The notes: generated by a model not told the origin, from the letters alone. A DNA stretch of 64,000 bases from Streptomyces camelliae (GCF_027625935.1 NZ_CP115300.1:3038001-3102000); one strand, 5' to 3'. Counted from the stretch's first letter, positions 16,245-25,820 are shown. Translations and numbers: made by a program.

Positions 16245-19200
16245 GTGCGGGGCTACGAGAGCCAGGAGCGAGAGCCGGCGGCTGACGTCGACCACCTCTC
16301 TCGGTTCGAGGCCGAGATGAAGCGGCTGAGGACCGAGCGGGAGAAGGCGATCCAGCACGCCGAGGACCTCGGCTACCAGGTCGAGGTGCTGCGCGCCAAG
16401 CTGCACGAGGCGCGCCGCACCCTCATGACCCGGCCCGCCTTCGACGGCGGTGACATCGGCTACCAGGCCGAGCAGTTGCTGCGTAATGCCCAGATCCAGG
16501 CCGACCAGCTGCGCCAGGACGCGGAGCGGATGGCCGCGGAGGCCCGGGCGCAGACCCAGCGGATCCTCCAGGAGCACGCCGAGCAGGCCGCCCGGCTCCA
16601 GGCAGAGCTGCATCAGGAGGCGGTGAACCGGCGCCAGCAGCTCGACCAGGAGCTGGCCGAGCGCCGCGCCACGGTCGAGTCGCACGTCAACGAGAACGTG
16701 GCGTGGGCCGAGCAGCTGCGCGCCCGCACCGAGTCGCAGGCCCGCCGGCTCCTCGACGAGTCCCGCGCGGAGGCCGAGCAGGCGATGGCCGCCGCCCGCG
16801 CGGAGGCCGAGCGGCTGACCGAGGAGGCCCGGCAGCGGCTGCAGAACGACGCCGAGGCGGCGCGCGCGGAGGCCGAGCAGATCCTGCGCCGGGCCCGTAC
16901 GGACGCCGAGCGGCTGCTGAACGCGGCGTCCACGCAGGCCCAGGAGGCCACCGACCACGCCGAGCAGCTGCGCACCAGCACCGCGAGCGAGTCGGACGCG
17001 GCCCGCCGGCAGGCCGCCGAGCTGAGCCGGGCCGCCGAGGAGCGGATGGCGGCGGCCGAGGAGGCGCTGCGCAAGGCGCAGGCCGAGGCGGAGAAGCTGG
17101 TCAGCGAGGCCGAGCAGGCCGCGTCCAAGACCCTGTCGAGTGCCGAGGCGGCGGGCGAGGCGCGCACGCGTACGGCGAAGGAGCAGGTCGCCCGGCTGGT
17201 CGAGGAGGCCACCAAGGAGGCCGAGACCACCCGGTCCGAGGCCGAGCAGCTGGTCGCGGACGCCCGCGCCGAGGCCGAGAAGATCGTCGCCGAGGCCGGC
17301 GAGAGGGCCCGTACGATCACCGCCGAGGAGACGGCGACCCAGCTGGGCAAGGCGGCCAAGACCGCCGAGGACGTCCTCAACAAGGCCTCGGAGGAGGCCA
17401 AGAACACCACCAAGGCCGCCGCCGAGGAGGCCGAGCGGATCCGCTCCGAGGCCGAGGCCGAGGCGGACCGGCTGCGCGCCGAGGCGCACGACATCGCCGA
17501 GCAGCTCAAGGGCGCGGCGAAGGACGACACCAAGGAGTACCGCGCCAAGACGGTCGAGCTGCAGGAGGAGGCCCGCCGGCTGCGCGGCGAGGCCGAGCAG
17601 CTGCGCGCCGACGCGGTCGCCGAGGGCGAGTCGATCCGTGCCGAGGCCCGCCGCGAGGCGGTCGCGCAGATCGAGGAGGGCGCCAAGTCCGCCGAGGAGC
17701 TGCTGGCCAAGGCCAAGGCGGACGCGGACGAGCTGCGCAAGAGCGCGACCGCGGACAGCGAGAAGGTCCGCACCGAGGCCATCGAGCGGGCCACGAGCTT
17801 GCGCCGGCAGGCCGACGAGACCCTGGAGCGCGGCCGTGCGGAGGCCGAGCGGCTGCGCACCGAGGCCGAGGAGCAGGCCGAGACGGTCCGTACGGCCGCC
17901 GAGACCGCCGCGCGCGAGCTGCGCGAGGAGACCGAGCGCGCCATAGAGGCCCGCCGCACCGAGGCCGCCGGTGAGCTGACCCGGCTGCAGACCGAGGCGC
18001 AGGAGCGGCTCGCGTCGGCCGAGCAGGCGCTGGCCGAGGCCCGCGAGGAGGCCGCGCGGATCCGCCGGGAGACCTCGGAGGAGTCCGAGCGGCTGCGCGC
18101 GGAGGCCGCCGAGCGGATCCGTACGCTCCAGCAGCAGGCCGCCGAGGAGGCCGACCGGCTGCGCACCGAGGCCGCGGCCGACGCGTCCGCCTCCCGCGCC
18201 GAGGGCGAGTCCGTCGCCGTACGGCTGCGTTCCGAGGCCGCTGCCGAGGCCGAGCGGCTGAAGACCGAGGCGCAGGAGACCGCCGACCGGGTCCGCGCGG
18301 AGGCGCAGGCCGCCGCCGAGCGGCTCGCCGCCGAGGCGTCCGAGACGCTGGCCGCCGCGCAGGAGGAGGCCGTCCGGCGCCGCCGCGAGGCCGAGGAGAC
18401 CCTCGGGTCCGCCCGCGAGGAGGCCGACCAGGAGCGGCTGCGGGCCCGCGAGCAGAGCGAGGAGCTGCTGGCCTCCGCCCGCAAGCGGGTCGAGGACGCG
18501 CAGGCCGAGGCGATCCGGCTGGTGGAGGAGGCCGACCGGCGCGCCGGCGAGATGGTCTCCGCCGCCGAGCAGCACGCCCAGCAGGTGCGGGACTCGGTCG
18601 CCGGGCTGCACGAGCAGGCGCAGGAGGAGATCACCGGGCTGCGCTCGGCCGCCGAGCACGCGGCGGACCGCACCAGGCGGGAGGCCGAGGAGGAGGCGGA
18701 CCGGGTCCGCGCCGACGCCTACGCCGAGCGGGAGCGGGCGAGCGAGGACGCGAGTCGTATCCGCCGCGAGACGACCGAGGAGACGGAGGCCGCCAAGGCG
18801 CTGGCCGAGCGTACGGTCGCGGAGGCGATCGCCGAGGCCGAGCGGCTGCGCGCGGATGCGGGCGAGTACGCCCAGCGGGTGCGCACCGAGGCCTCCGACG
18901 CGCTCGCCGAGGCCGACCAGGCGGCGGCCCGTACCCGGGCGGACGCCCGCGAGGACGCCAACCGCATCCGCTCCGACGCGGCCACCCAGGCCGACACCCT
19001 CATCACCGAGGCCCGCAACGAGGCCGAGCGGCTCCAGAACGAGACGATCGCTGAGGCCGACCGGGTGCGCACGGAGGCGCTCGCCGAGGCCGAGCGGCTC
19101 CAGTCGGAGACGGCCGCGGAGGCGGAGCGGATCCGTACGGAGGCGTCGGAGACGCTCGCCGAGGCCGGCGAGGCGGCGGCCCGCGCCCGCGCGGAGGCCC

Positions 19201-20345
19201 GCGAGGACGCCAACCGCATCCGCTCCGACGCGGCCACCCAGGCCGACACCCTCATCACCGAGGCCCGCAACGAGGCCGAGCGGCTGCAGAACGAGACGGC
19301 CGCCGAGGCCGAGCGGGTCCGTGCGGAGGCGGTGGCGAACGCCGAGCAGCTGGTCGGAGAGGCCACCGACGAGGCGGAACGGCTGCGCGCCGAGGCCGCC
19401 GAGACGGTCGGCTCGGCCCAGCAGCACGCCGAGCGGATGCGGGCCGAGTCCGAGCAGCTCCGGGCGGACGCGGAGGCGGCGGCCGAACGGCTCGTCAGCT
19501 CCGCGCGCGAGGAGGCCGAGCGGACCCTGGACGAGGCCCGCAAGGAGGCCAACAAGCGGCGTTCGGAGGCGGCCGAGCAGGTCGACACGCTCATCACGGA
19601 GACCACGGCCGAGGTCGACAAGCTGCTCACCGAGGCGCAGGAGCAGGCGCTGAAGACGACGGCGGACGCGGAGTCGCAGGCCGACACGATGGTGGGCGCG
19701 GCCCGCAGCGAGGCCGAGCGGATCGTCTCGGAGGCGACCGTCGAGGGCAATTCCCGGGTGGAGAAGGCCCGGACGGACGCGGACGAGCTGCTGGTGGGCG
19801 CCCGCCGGGACGCGACCGCGATAAGGGAGCGCGCGGAGGAGCTGCGCGACCGCATCACGACCGAGATCGAGGAACTGCACGAGCGGGCCCGCCGCGAGGT
19901 CGCCGAGACGATGAAGTCCACCGGCGACCGCTGCGACGCGCTCATCAAGGCCGCCGAGGAGCAGCTGGCCAAGGCCGAGGCCAAGGCCAAGGAGCTGGTG
20001 TCGGACGCCAACTCCGAGGCGGGCAAGGTGCGTATCGCCGCCGTGAAGAAGGCGGAGGGGCTCCTGAAGGAGGCCGAGCAGAAGAAGGCCAGCCTGGTCA
20101 AGGAGGCCGAGGAGCTGAAGGCCGAGGCGATCCGGGAGGCCCGGCGCACGGTCGAGGAGGGCAAGCGCGAGCTGGAGATCCTGGTGCGCCGGCGCGAGGA
20201 CATCAACGCCGAGATCTCCCGTGTCCAGGACGTGCTGGAGGCGTTGGAGTCCTTCGAGGCCCCCTCGTCCGGCAAGGACGGCGGAGTCAAGGCGGGTGCG
20301 ACGGTCGGCGCCCCTCGTTCGGGTGGCAAGCCGTCAGACGGGTAA
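16245..20345 (+). CDS. scy: Scy, giant coiled-coil polarity organiser
   Basis: A 1366-residue protein composed almost entirely of coiled coil (AEA-ERLR-EA type repeats). The GTG at 16245 gives VRGYESQEREPAADV, matching the known Scy N-terminus as I remember it. Residues ~15-75 form a conventional heptad coil (RFEAEMKRLRTEREKAIQHAEDLGYQ). Most of the rest has the Ala/Glu/Arg-rich 51-residue repeat pattern described for Scy and FilP, and the C-terminus ends in a short Ser/Gly/Lys tail. In S. coelicolor Scy assembles with DivIVA and FilP at hyphal tips to establish polarised growth. It lies directly upstream of filP, as there. An internal 252-bp-spaced duplication is noted separately. Confidence 0.95.
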   Translation: MRGYESQEREPAADVDHLSRFEAEMKRLRTEREKAIQHAEDLGYQVEVLRAKLHEARRTLMTRPAFDGGDIGYQAEQLLRNAQIQADQLRQDAERMAAEARAQTQRILQEHAEQAARLQAELHQEAVNRRQQLDQELAERRATVESHVNENVAWAEQLRARTESQARRLLDESRAEAEQAMAAARAEAERLTEEARQRLQNDAEAARAEAEQILRRARTDAERLLNAASTQAQEATDHAEQLRTSTASESDAARRQAAELSRAAEERMAAAEEALRKAQAEAEKLVSEAEQAASKTLSSAEAAGEARTRTAKEQVARLVEEATKEAETTRSEAEQLVADARAEAEKIVAEAGERARTITAEETATQLGKAAKTAEDVLNKASEEAKNTTKAAAEEAERIRSEAEAEADRLRAEAHDIAEQLKGAAKDDTKEYRAKTVELQEEARRLRGEAEQLRADAVAEGESIRAEARREAVAQIEEGAKSAEELLAKAKADADELRKSATADSEKVRTEAIERATSLRRQADETLERGRAEAERLRTEAEEQAETVRTAAETAARELREETERAIEARRTEAAGELTRLQTEAQERLASAEQALAEAREEAARIRRETSEESERLRAEAAERIRTLQQQAAEEADRLRTEAAADASASRAEGESVAVRLRSEAAAEAERLKTEAQETADRVRAEAQAAAERLAAEASETLAAAQEEAVRRRREAEETLGSAREEADQERLRAREQSEELLASARKRVEDAQAEAIRLVEEADRRAGEMVSAAEQHAQQVRDSVAGLHEQAQEEITGLRSAAEHAADRTRREAEEEADRVRADAYAERERASEDASRIRRETTEETEAAKALAERTVAEAIAEAERLRADAGEYAQRVRTEASDALAEADQAAARTRADAREDANRIRSDAATQADTLITEARNEAERLQNETIAEADRVRTEALAEAERLQSETAAEAERIRTEASETLAEAGEAAARARAEAREDANRIRSDAATQADTLITEARNEAERLQNETAAEAERVRAEAVANAEQLVGEATDEAERLRAEAAETVGSAQQHAERMRAESEQLRADAEAAAERLVSSAREEAERTLDEARKEANKRRSEAAEQVDTLITETTAEVDKLLTEAQEQALKTTADAESQADTMVGAARSEAERIVSEATVEGNSRVEKARTDADELLVGARRDATAIRERAEELRDRITTEIEELHERARREVAETMKSTGDRCDALIKAAEEQLAKAEAKAKELVSDANSEAGKVRIAAVKKAEGLLKEAEQKKASLVKEAEELKAEAIREARRTVEEGKRELEILVRRREDINAEISRVQDVLEALESFEAPSSGKDGGVKAGATVGAPRSGGKPSDG
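18946..19298 (+). repeat. Near-identical internal duplication in scy, 252-bp period
   Basis: Segments 18946-19046 and 19198-19298 (about 101 bp each) are almost identical, differing at one position I could see (CTC against CTG). They encode AREDANRIRSDAATQADTLI followed by TEARNEAERLQNET in both copies. The period is 84 codons, 12 heptads but not a multiple of the 51-residue repeat. The DNA-level identity implies a recent tandem duplication or gene conversion. Confidence 0.85.
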
Positions 20346-20528
20346 CGGGAGCGCGGCGTTCCGGTAACGTCTGGGGGCTTTGCCCGAGTCCTTGGCAAGC
20401 CGTCCGGCCGTCAGCCACCCAAAAGGGGTCTCATTCTCCAGATCAAACACGTATCCGCGTGATGACACACCGCTTCGGCCCCTAGGATTCCACCTATCAC
20501 CTCACCGGTCTCATTCGACAGGAACCCC

Positions 20529-21464
20529 ATGAGCGACACTTCCCCCTACGGCTTCGAGCTTGTGCGGCGTGGGTACGACCGCGCTCAGGTGGACGAACGT
20601 ATCTCCAAGCTCGTCTCCGACCGTGACAGCGCTCTCGCCCGGATCACCGCCCTGGAGAAGCGCATCGAGGAGCTCCACCTCGAAACGCAGAACGCCCAGG
20701 CCCAGGTCACCGACGCCGAGCCGTCGTACGCGGGTCTCGGCGCGCGGGTCGAGAAGATCCTGCGCCTGGCCGAGGAAGAGGCCAAGGAGCTGCGTGAGGA
20801 GGCTCGGCGGGCGGCCGAACAGCACCGCGACCTCGCCGAGTCGGCGGCCCAGCAGGTCCGTAACGACGCCGAGTCCTACGCCGCCGAGCGCAAGGCCAAG
20901 GCCGAGGACGAGGGCGTCCGGATCGTCGAGAAGGCCAAGGCCGACGCCTCCCAGCTGCGTGCCGAGGCGCAGAAGGACGCGCAGTCCAAGCGCGAGGAGG
21001 CGGACGCCCTCTTCGAGGAGACCCGCGCCAAGGCCGCGCAGGCCGCCGCCGACTTCGAGACGAACCTCGCCAAGCGCCGCGAGCAGTCCGAGCGCGACCT
21101 GGCCTCGCGTCAGCAGAAGGCCGAGAAGCGACTGGCGGAGATCGAGCACCGCGCCGAGCAGCTGCGCCTGGAGGCGGAGAAGCTGCGCACCGACGCCGAG
21201 CGCCGCGCCCGCCAGACGGTGGAGACGGCCCAGCGCCAGGCCGAGGACATCGTGGCCGACGCCAACGCCAAGGCCGACCGCATCCGCTCGGAATCCGAGC
21301 GCGAGCTGGCCGCGCTGACCAACCGCCGCGACAGCATCAACGCCCAGCTGACGAACGTGCGCGAGATGCTGGCGACGCTGACCGGCGCGGCCGTGGCCGC
21401 GGCGGGCACGACGACGGACGACGAGCCCATCTCTCGTGGGGTGCCGGCGCAGCAGACCCGGTGA
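20529..21464 (+). CDS. filP: FilP, intermediate filament-like coiled-coil protein
   Basis: A 311-residue coiled-coil protein, close to the 310 residues of S. coelicolor FilP. It begins with a short DivIVA-like head (SPYGFELVRRGYDRAQVDERI) and a first coil to about residue 55. A linker (DAEPSYAGLGARVEKIL) and a long Ala/Glu/Lys/Arg rod (75-280) follow, then a short tail. FilP forms cytoskeletal networks giving hyphal stiffness and interacts with DivIVA and Scy. It lies 183 bp after scy and is closed by the hairpin at 21493-21530. The linker resembles the cellulose-binding-protein annotation often given to this family, which is historical. Confidence 0.95.
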   Translation: MSDTSPYGFELVRRGYDRAQVDERISKLVSDRDSALARITALEKRIEELHLETQNAQAQVTDAEPSYAGLGARVEKILRLAEEEAKELREEARRAAEQHRDLAESAAQQVRNDAESYAAERKAKAEDEGVRIVEKAKADASQLRAEAQKDAQSKREEADALFEETRAKAAQAAADFETNLAKRREQSERDLASRQQKAEKRLAEIEHRAEQLRLEAEKLRTDAERRARQTVETAQRQAEDIVADANAKADRIRSESERELAALTNRRDSINAQLTNVREMLATLTGAAVAAAGTTTDDEPISRGVPAQQTR

Positions 21465-21492
21465 CACCTGCGCTGGGCGGTCGCTGAAGAGA

Positions 21493-21530
21493 CCGAAGCC
21501 CTCTTCCACTCCGGTGGCAGGGGGCTTCGG
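21493..21530. terminator. filP terminator hairpin
   Basis: Perfect 9-bp arms CCGAAGCCC (21493-21501) and GGGCTTCGG (21522-21530) enclose a 20-nt loop containing a smaller CCACTCCGGTGG hairpin. It lies 29 nt beyond the filP stop, and the sequence after it is moderately T-rich. Confidence 0.75.
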
Positions 21531-21549
21531 CTCGTCTTAGCGTGGCCGC

Positions 21550-22503
21550 ATGATCGAGCTGGCGGGCCTGACCAAGCGGTACGGCGAGAAGCTGGCCGTC
21601 GACGGGCTCACCTTCGCCGTCCGGCCGGGCATCGTGACCGGGTTCCTCGGGCCCAACGGGGCCGGGAAGTCCACCACGATGCGGATGATCCTCGGGCTGG
21701 ACCACCCCACCGCCGGCGATGTCCGGATCGACGGCAAGCACTACGACCAGCTGGCGGACCCGCTGACGTACATCGGGGCGCTGCTGGACGCGAAGGCCGT
21801 GCACGGCGGCCGGAGCGCCTACAACCACCTCCTCTGTCTCGCGCAGAGCAACGGGATCCCGAAGCACCGGGTGGGTGAGGTGCTGGAGACCGTGGGGCTC
21901 ACGGCCGTGGCGCGGAAGAAGGCCAAGGGATTCTCGTACGGCATGGGGCAGCGGCTCGGTATCGCCGCGGCGCTGCTCGGCGACCCGCGGATCCTGATGT
22001 TCGACGAGCCGGTCAACGGGCTCGACCCCGAGGGCATCCACTGGATCCGGACCCTGATGAAGTCGCTGGCCGCGCAGGGCCGGACGGTGTTCGTCTCCAG
22101 CCATCTGATGAGCGAGATGGCCCTGACCGCCGATCACCTCGTGGTCATCGGACAGGGACGGCTGCTCGCGGACACCGCCATGGCCGAGTTCATCCGGCAG
22201 AACTCACGGTCGTACGTGCGGATCCGCTCGCCCCAGCGGGAAGGGCTGCTGGACGTGCTGCACGAGGCCGGGATCACCGTCGTCGAGGCGGGCGGGAGCG
22301 CGCTGGAGGTGGACGGCGGCAAGGCGGAGCAGATCGGCGAGCTGGCGGCGCGGCACGGGATCGTGCTGCACGAGCTGAGCGTCCAGCAGGCCTCGCTGGA
22401 GGAGGCGTTCATGCGGCTCACGGCGGAGACGGTGGAGTACCACGCGCAGGGCGGCCCGGGCCCCGCCCCGCAGGACTGGGGTGCCGACTGGAAGGGGATG
22501 TGA
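21550..22503 (+). CDS. ABC transporter ATP-binding protein (first pair)
   Basis: A 317-residue ATPase: Walker A GPNGAGKST (about residue 38), Q-loop region, signature SYGMGQRLGIAAALLGDPR, Walker B ILMFDEPVNGLDPEG and switch His in VFVSSHLMSEM. The signature SYGMGQR replaces canonical LSGGQ, as in the antibiotic-exporter/YxlF-type subfamily. The C-terminal 90 residues (VRIRSPQREGLLDVLHEAG) form the accessory domain of this group. It is followed 3 bp later by its permease. Substrate unknown. Confidence 0.93.
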   Translation: MIELAGLTKRYGEKLAVDGLTFAVRPGIVTGFLGPNGAGKSTTMRMILGLDHPTAGDVRIDGKHYDQLADPLTYIGALLDAKAVHGGRSAYNHLLCLAQSNGIPKHRVGEVLETVGLTAVARKKAKGFSYGMGQRLGIAAALLGDPRILMFDEPVNGLDPEGIHWIRTLMKSLAAQGRTVFVSSHLMSEMALTADHLVVIGQGRLLADTAMAEFIRQNSRSYVRIRSPQREGLLDVLHEAGITVVEAGGSALEVDGGKAEQIGELAARHGIVLHELSVQQASLEEAFMRLTAETVEYHAQGGPGPAPQDWGADWKGM

Positions 22504-22506
22504 GCC

Positions 22507-23283
22507 ATGACGGCGGCCGTACGGGTGATCCAGTCGGAGTGGACGAAGATCCGGTCGGTGGCGTCGACGGTGTGGACGCTGTCGCTGGCGGTGGTGGTCA
22601 CGATCGCGCTCGGGATGCTCATCTCCGCGCTGTCGAGGAGCCAGTTCGACCGGATGCCGATCCAGGACCGGCTCTCCTTCGACCCCACCCGCGTCAGCTT
22701 CGCGGGCATGACCCTGGGCCAGCTCGCCGTGATCGTGTTCGGGGTGCTGGTCGTGTCGAACGAGTACAGCACCGGCATGATCCGGGTCTCGCTGGCCGCC
22801 GTGCCGCGCCGGGGCACCTTCCTGTTCAGCAAGGTCGCGGTGGCCGCCGCGCTCGCGCTGGTCGTGGGCATGGCGACGAGCTTCGCCGCGTTCTTCCTCG
22901 GGCAGGCGATGCTGGGGCCGTACCGGGCGCACCTCGGGGACCCCGGGGTGCTGCGCGCGGTGGTCGGCGGCGGGCTGTACATGACGCTGATCGCGGTGTT
23001 CTCCATGGGGGTCGCCGCGATGCTGCGCTCGCCGATGCTCTCGCTCGGCATCCTGATGCCGTTCTTCTTCCTGATCTCCACGATCCTCGGCAACGTCGAC
23101 GCGACGAAGAAGATCGGCCGGTTCCTGCCGGACCAGGCGGGCAGCCGGATCATGGAGGTGGTGCCGAGGATCGGCGACGACCGGCCGTACGGGCCGTGGG
23201 GCGGGCTCGGGATCATGGTGCTGTGGGTGATCGCCGCGCTGGCCGGCGGGTATGTGCTGCTGAAGCGCCGGGACGCCCAGTAG
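22507..23283 (+). CDS. ABC transporter permease (first pair)
   Basis: A 258-residue ABC-2-type membrane protein. The N-terminal cytoplasmic SEWTKIRSVASTVWTL is typical for actinobacterial members of this family. About six hydrophobic segments follow, including LAVIVFGVLVVSNEYSTGMI and VLWVIAALAGGYVLL. The C-terminal KRRD is a common topology end. It partners the ATPase at 21550-22503 (3-bp gap). The conserved SNEYSTGMIRVSLAAVPRR loop is shared with the second permease at 24862. Confidence 0.9.
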   Translation: MTAAVRVIQSEWTKIRSVASTVWTLSLAVVVTIALGMLISALSRSQFDRMPIQDRLSFDPTRVSFAGMTLGQLAVIVFGVLVVSNEYSTGMIRVSLAAVPRRGTFLFSKVAVAAALALVVGMATSFAAFFLGQAMLGPYRAHLGDPGVLRAVVGGGLYMTLIAVFSMGVAAMLRSPMLSLGILMPFFFLISTILGNVDATKKIGRFLPDQAGSRIMEVVPRIGDDRPYGPWGGLGIMVLWVIAALAGGYVLLKRRDAQ

Positions 23284-23416
23284 ACGGATCCCCTACGCTT
23301 CGTGATGCCTGGTCTTTACTTTCTTTTGGGCGGAACCGTCAGCCACTCGATATCCTCCTAACCCTTACGGGGGCGTGGGTGCCCTGCTGTCCTGAACCTT
23401 TCGATGGGTGCGGAGC

Positions 23417-24865
23417 ATGATCGAGGCTGTAGGCCTGACGAAGCACTACGGCGACAAGACCGCCGTGCACAACCTTTCCTTCCAGGTGCGGCCCGGAGCC
23501 GTGACCGGCTTCCTCGGGCCGAACGGCTCGGGCAAGTCGACGACGATGCGGATGATCCTCGGGCTGGACAACCCGTCGTCCGGCACGGTGACCATCGGCG
23601 GCTACCCCTACCGCAAACTGCCCAACGCGGCCCGTCAGGTCGGCGCGCTGCTGGACGCCAAGGCCGTGCACGGCGGGCGGTCCGCGCGCAACCACCTGCT
23701 GAGCCTCGCCCAGCTGTCGGGCATCCCGGCCCGGCGCGTGGACGAGGTGCTCGGGGTCGTCGGTCTCCAGGGCGTGGCCAAAAAGCGCTCCAAGGGCTTC
23801 TCGCTCGGCATGGGCCAGCGCCTCGGTATCGCGGCCGCGCTGCTCGGCGACCCGCAGGTGCTCCTCTTCGACGAGCCGGTCAACGGCCTCGACCCCGAGG
23901 GCATCCTCTGGGTCCGCAACCTGATGAAGGCGCTCGCGGCGGAGGGCCGTACGGTCTTCGTCTCCTCGCACCTCATGAGCGAGATGGCGCTGACCGCCGA
24001 CCACCTCATCGTGATCGGGCGCGGCCAGCTGCTCGCCGACATGAGCGTGAAGGACTTCATCTCGGCCAACTCCGCCGACTTCGCGCGCGTCCGCACCCCC
24101 GACACCGAGCCGCAGCTCCGCGAGAAGCTCACCTCGGCCCTGACCGAGGCGGGCGGTCACGTCCTGCCGGAACAGGACGGCGCGCTCCGGGTGACGGGCC
24201 TCCCGCTCCCCCGCATCAGCGACCTGGCGCACCAGGCGGACGTACGCCTCTGGGAGCTGTCGCCGCACCAGGCCTCGCTGGAGGAGGCGTACATGCGGAT
24301 GACGCAGGCCGCCGTGGACTACCGCTCCACGGTCGACCAGAAGGCGGGCCTCCAGCAGCCGCTGCCGCCCGGCGCCCAGCCCCCCATGCCGGTCCCCGGC
24401 CAGGGCCAGCCGGGCTGGTACGCGCCACCGCCGCCCCAGCCCACCGCCCCCGGCCCGTACGGCGCCGGCCAGCCGGGCCAGGCGCCGGGGGTCGGCCAGG
24501 TGACGGGTGCGGGTCAGGCGCCGGGCGCGGCTCTTGCGGCTCCCGCCGGTCCGTACGGCGCCGGCCAGCCGGGACCGTACGGCGCCCCGAACGCCCCGCA
24601 GGGCCACCCGGCCGCACCGGGCGCCCCCGGCGCTCCCGCCGCACCCGGCGCGGGCGCCCCGAACCCGTACGCCCAGGCGGCCCCGCCGGCTGCTCCGCAG
24701 GGCCAGCCGCCGGTCGCCGCCCCGCAGTCTCCGCAGGGCCAGGTACCGGGCGCGGCCCCGGCAGCCCCCGCCGCTCCCCCGGCAACGGCACCGGCACCGG
24801 CCCCCGGAACCCCCGCTCCCGCACCCGCCCCCGCCGACCTGACCAAGCCCGAGGACGCCCGATGA
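23417..24865 (+). CDS. ABC transporter ATP-binding protein with Pro/Ala-rich tail (second pair)
   Basis: A 482-residue protein. Residues 1-310 are a close paralogue of the ATPase at 21550: GPNGSGKST, SLGMGQRLGIAAALLGDPQ, LLFDEPVNGLDPEG and SSHLMSEM. Residues ~315-482 are a low-complexity extension rich in Pro, Ala, Gly and Gln, with GPYGAGQPG and PQGQ repeats and no predicted fold. Such tails are likely disordered and may mediate interactions. A GTG three codons upstream (23408) is an alternative start. The gene overlaps its permease by 4 nt. Confidence 0.9.
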   Translation: MIEAVGLTKHYGDKTAVHNLSFQVRPGAVTGFLGPNGSGKSTTMRMILGLDNPSSGTVTIGGYPYRKLPNAARQVGALLDAKAVHGGRSARNHLLSLAQLSGIPARRVDEVLGVVGLQGVAKKRSKGFSLGMGQRLGIAAALLGDPQVLLFDEPVNGLDPEGILWVRNLMKALAAEGRTVFVSSHLMSEMALTADHLIVIGRGQLLADMSVKDFISANSADFARVRTPDTEPQLREKLTSALTEAGGHVLPEQDGALRVTGLPLPRISDLAHQADVRLWELSPHQASLEEAYMRMTQAAVDYRSTVDQKAGLQQPLPPGAQPPMPVPGQGQPGWYAPPPPQPTAPGPYGAGQPGQAPGVGQVTGAGQAPGAALAAPAGPYGAGQPGPYGAPNAPQGHPAAPGAPGAPAAPGAGAPNPYAQAAPPAAPQGQPPVAAPQSPQGQVPGAAPAAPAAPPATAPAPAPGTPAPAPAPADLTKPEDAR

Positions 24866-25746
24866 GCACGCACCAGCCCCCGATGCCGCAGGCCCCCGCC
24901 GCCGCGCCCGCATGGCAGGCGGCGCCCGGCGGGTCGTACCCCGGATACACCTCGCCGATCCCGGTCGTGCGCACCCACCTCGGGCACGCGCTCGCCTCGG
25001 AGTGGACGAAGATCAAGTCGGTGCGGTCGACGATGTGGACGCTCGGCGTGTTCGTGCTGCTCGTCGTCGGCATCGGCCTGCTGACCGGCGCCGTGGTCAA
25101 GGCCCACGCCGACAGCTCCAACATGGACGGCCAGAACCCGCTCACCTTCGGGTTCTTCGGCCTGCTGCTCGGCAGCATGTGCATCATCACGCTCGGCGTG
25201 CTGACCACGGCCTCGGAGTACGGCACCGGCATGATCCGTACGACGATGACCGCGTGCCCGAGCCGGACCCGGATCCTCGCGGCCAAGTCGATCGTGTTCT
25301 TCACCGTGGCCTTCGTCGTCACGCTGGCCGCGTCCGCCTTCGTCGGCATGATCCACGCGTCCATGCTGAGCGGCACCGGCGCCCGCACGCCCTCCGGCAG
25401 TGACTGGCTGAAGGACACCGTCGGCGTCAGCCTCTACATCGCGCTGCTCGGGCTGCTCTCGCTGCTCGTCGGCTCGATGATCCGGCACTCCGCCGGCGGC
25501 ATCACGATCATGATCGGCGCGGTGCTCGCGCCGCTGGTCATCGCGCTGTTCATGGCCACGTCCTCGCTGCACTCGGTGCAGGAGTTCCTGTTCAAGTACT
25601 CCATTCCGAGCCAGCTGGGCGTCTTCTACGACAACACCCTGAGCGGCTCCGGCCCGACCGGCTGGGACCCGCTGTGGATCATGCTCGCCCTGACGGCGGC
25701 CGCGTACGCCGGCGCCTTCGCGCTGCTGCAGAAGCGGGACGTGTGA
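24862..25746 (+). CDS. ABC transporter permease (second pair)
   Basis: A 294-residue ABC-2 permease with a 40-residue Pro/Ala-rich cytoplasmic head, then the family motif SEWTKIKSVRSTMWTL and six hydrophobic segments. ASEYGTGMIRTTMTACPSR is the same loop as in the first pair, so the two systems arose by duplication. It ends LLQKRDV. Translationally coupled to the ATPase (ATGA). Confidence 0.9.
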   Translation: MSTHQPPMPQAPAAAPAWQAAPGGSYPGYTSPIPVVRTHLGHALASEWTKIKSVRSTMWTLGVFVLLVVGIGLLTGAVVKAHADSSNMDGQNPLTFGFFGLLLGSMCIITLGVLTTASEYGTGMIRTTMTACPSRTRILAAKSIVFFTVAFVVTLAASAFVGMIHASMLSGTGARTPSGSDWLKDTVGVSLYIALLGLLSLLVGSMIRHSAGGITIMIGAVLAPLVIALFMATSSLHSVQEFLFKYSIPSQLGVFYDNTLSGSGPTGWDPLWIMLALTAAAYAGAFALLQKRDV

Positions 25747-25780
25747 GCCTGACCGCTTAAGCCGGACCGCTTGACCGACA

Positions 25781-25820
25781 GAGGGCCTCCCGGGCGCATG
25801 ACGCCGACGGGGGGCCTTCG
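25781..25820. terminator. Terminator after the second ABC pair; intergenic 25747-26121
   Basis: A roughly 10-bp imperfect stem (GGGCCTCC against GGGGGGCC, with one mismatch and a GU-type pair) lies 35 nt after the permease stop. The remaining 300 bp to 26121 should contain the promoter and leader of the toxin gene. I see an AGGAAGAAAGGGA translation signal at its end but no unambiguous -35/-10 pair. Confidence 0.5.

Noticed and set aside
15858..19880. A 1340-codon open frame antisense to scy, plus several other long antisense frames there
   Set aside because: It is Leu/Gly/Arg/Asp-rich with no domain and no RBS. The complement of GAG/GCC-rich coiled-coil codons naturally lacks stops. scy on the plus strand is a recognised gene.
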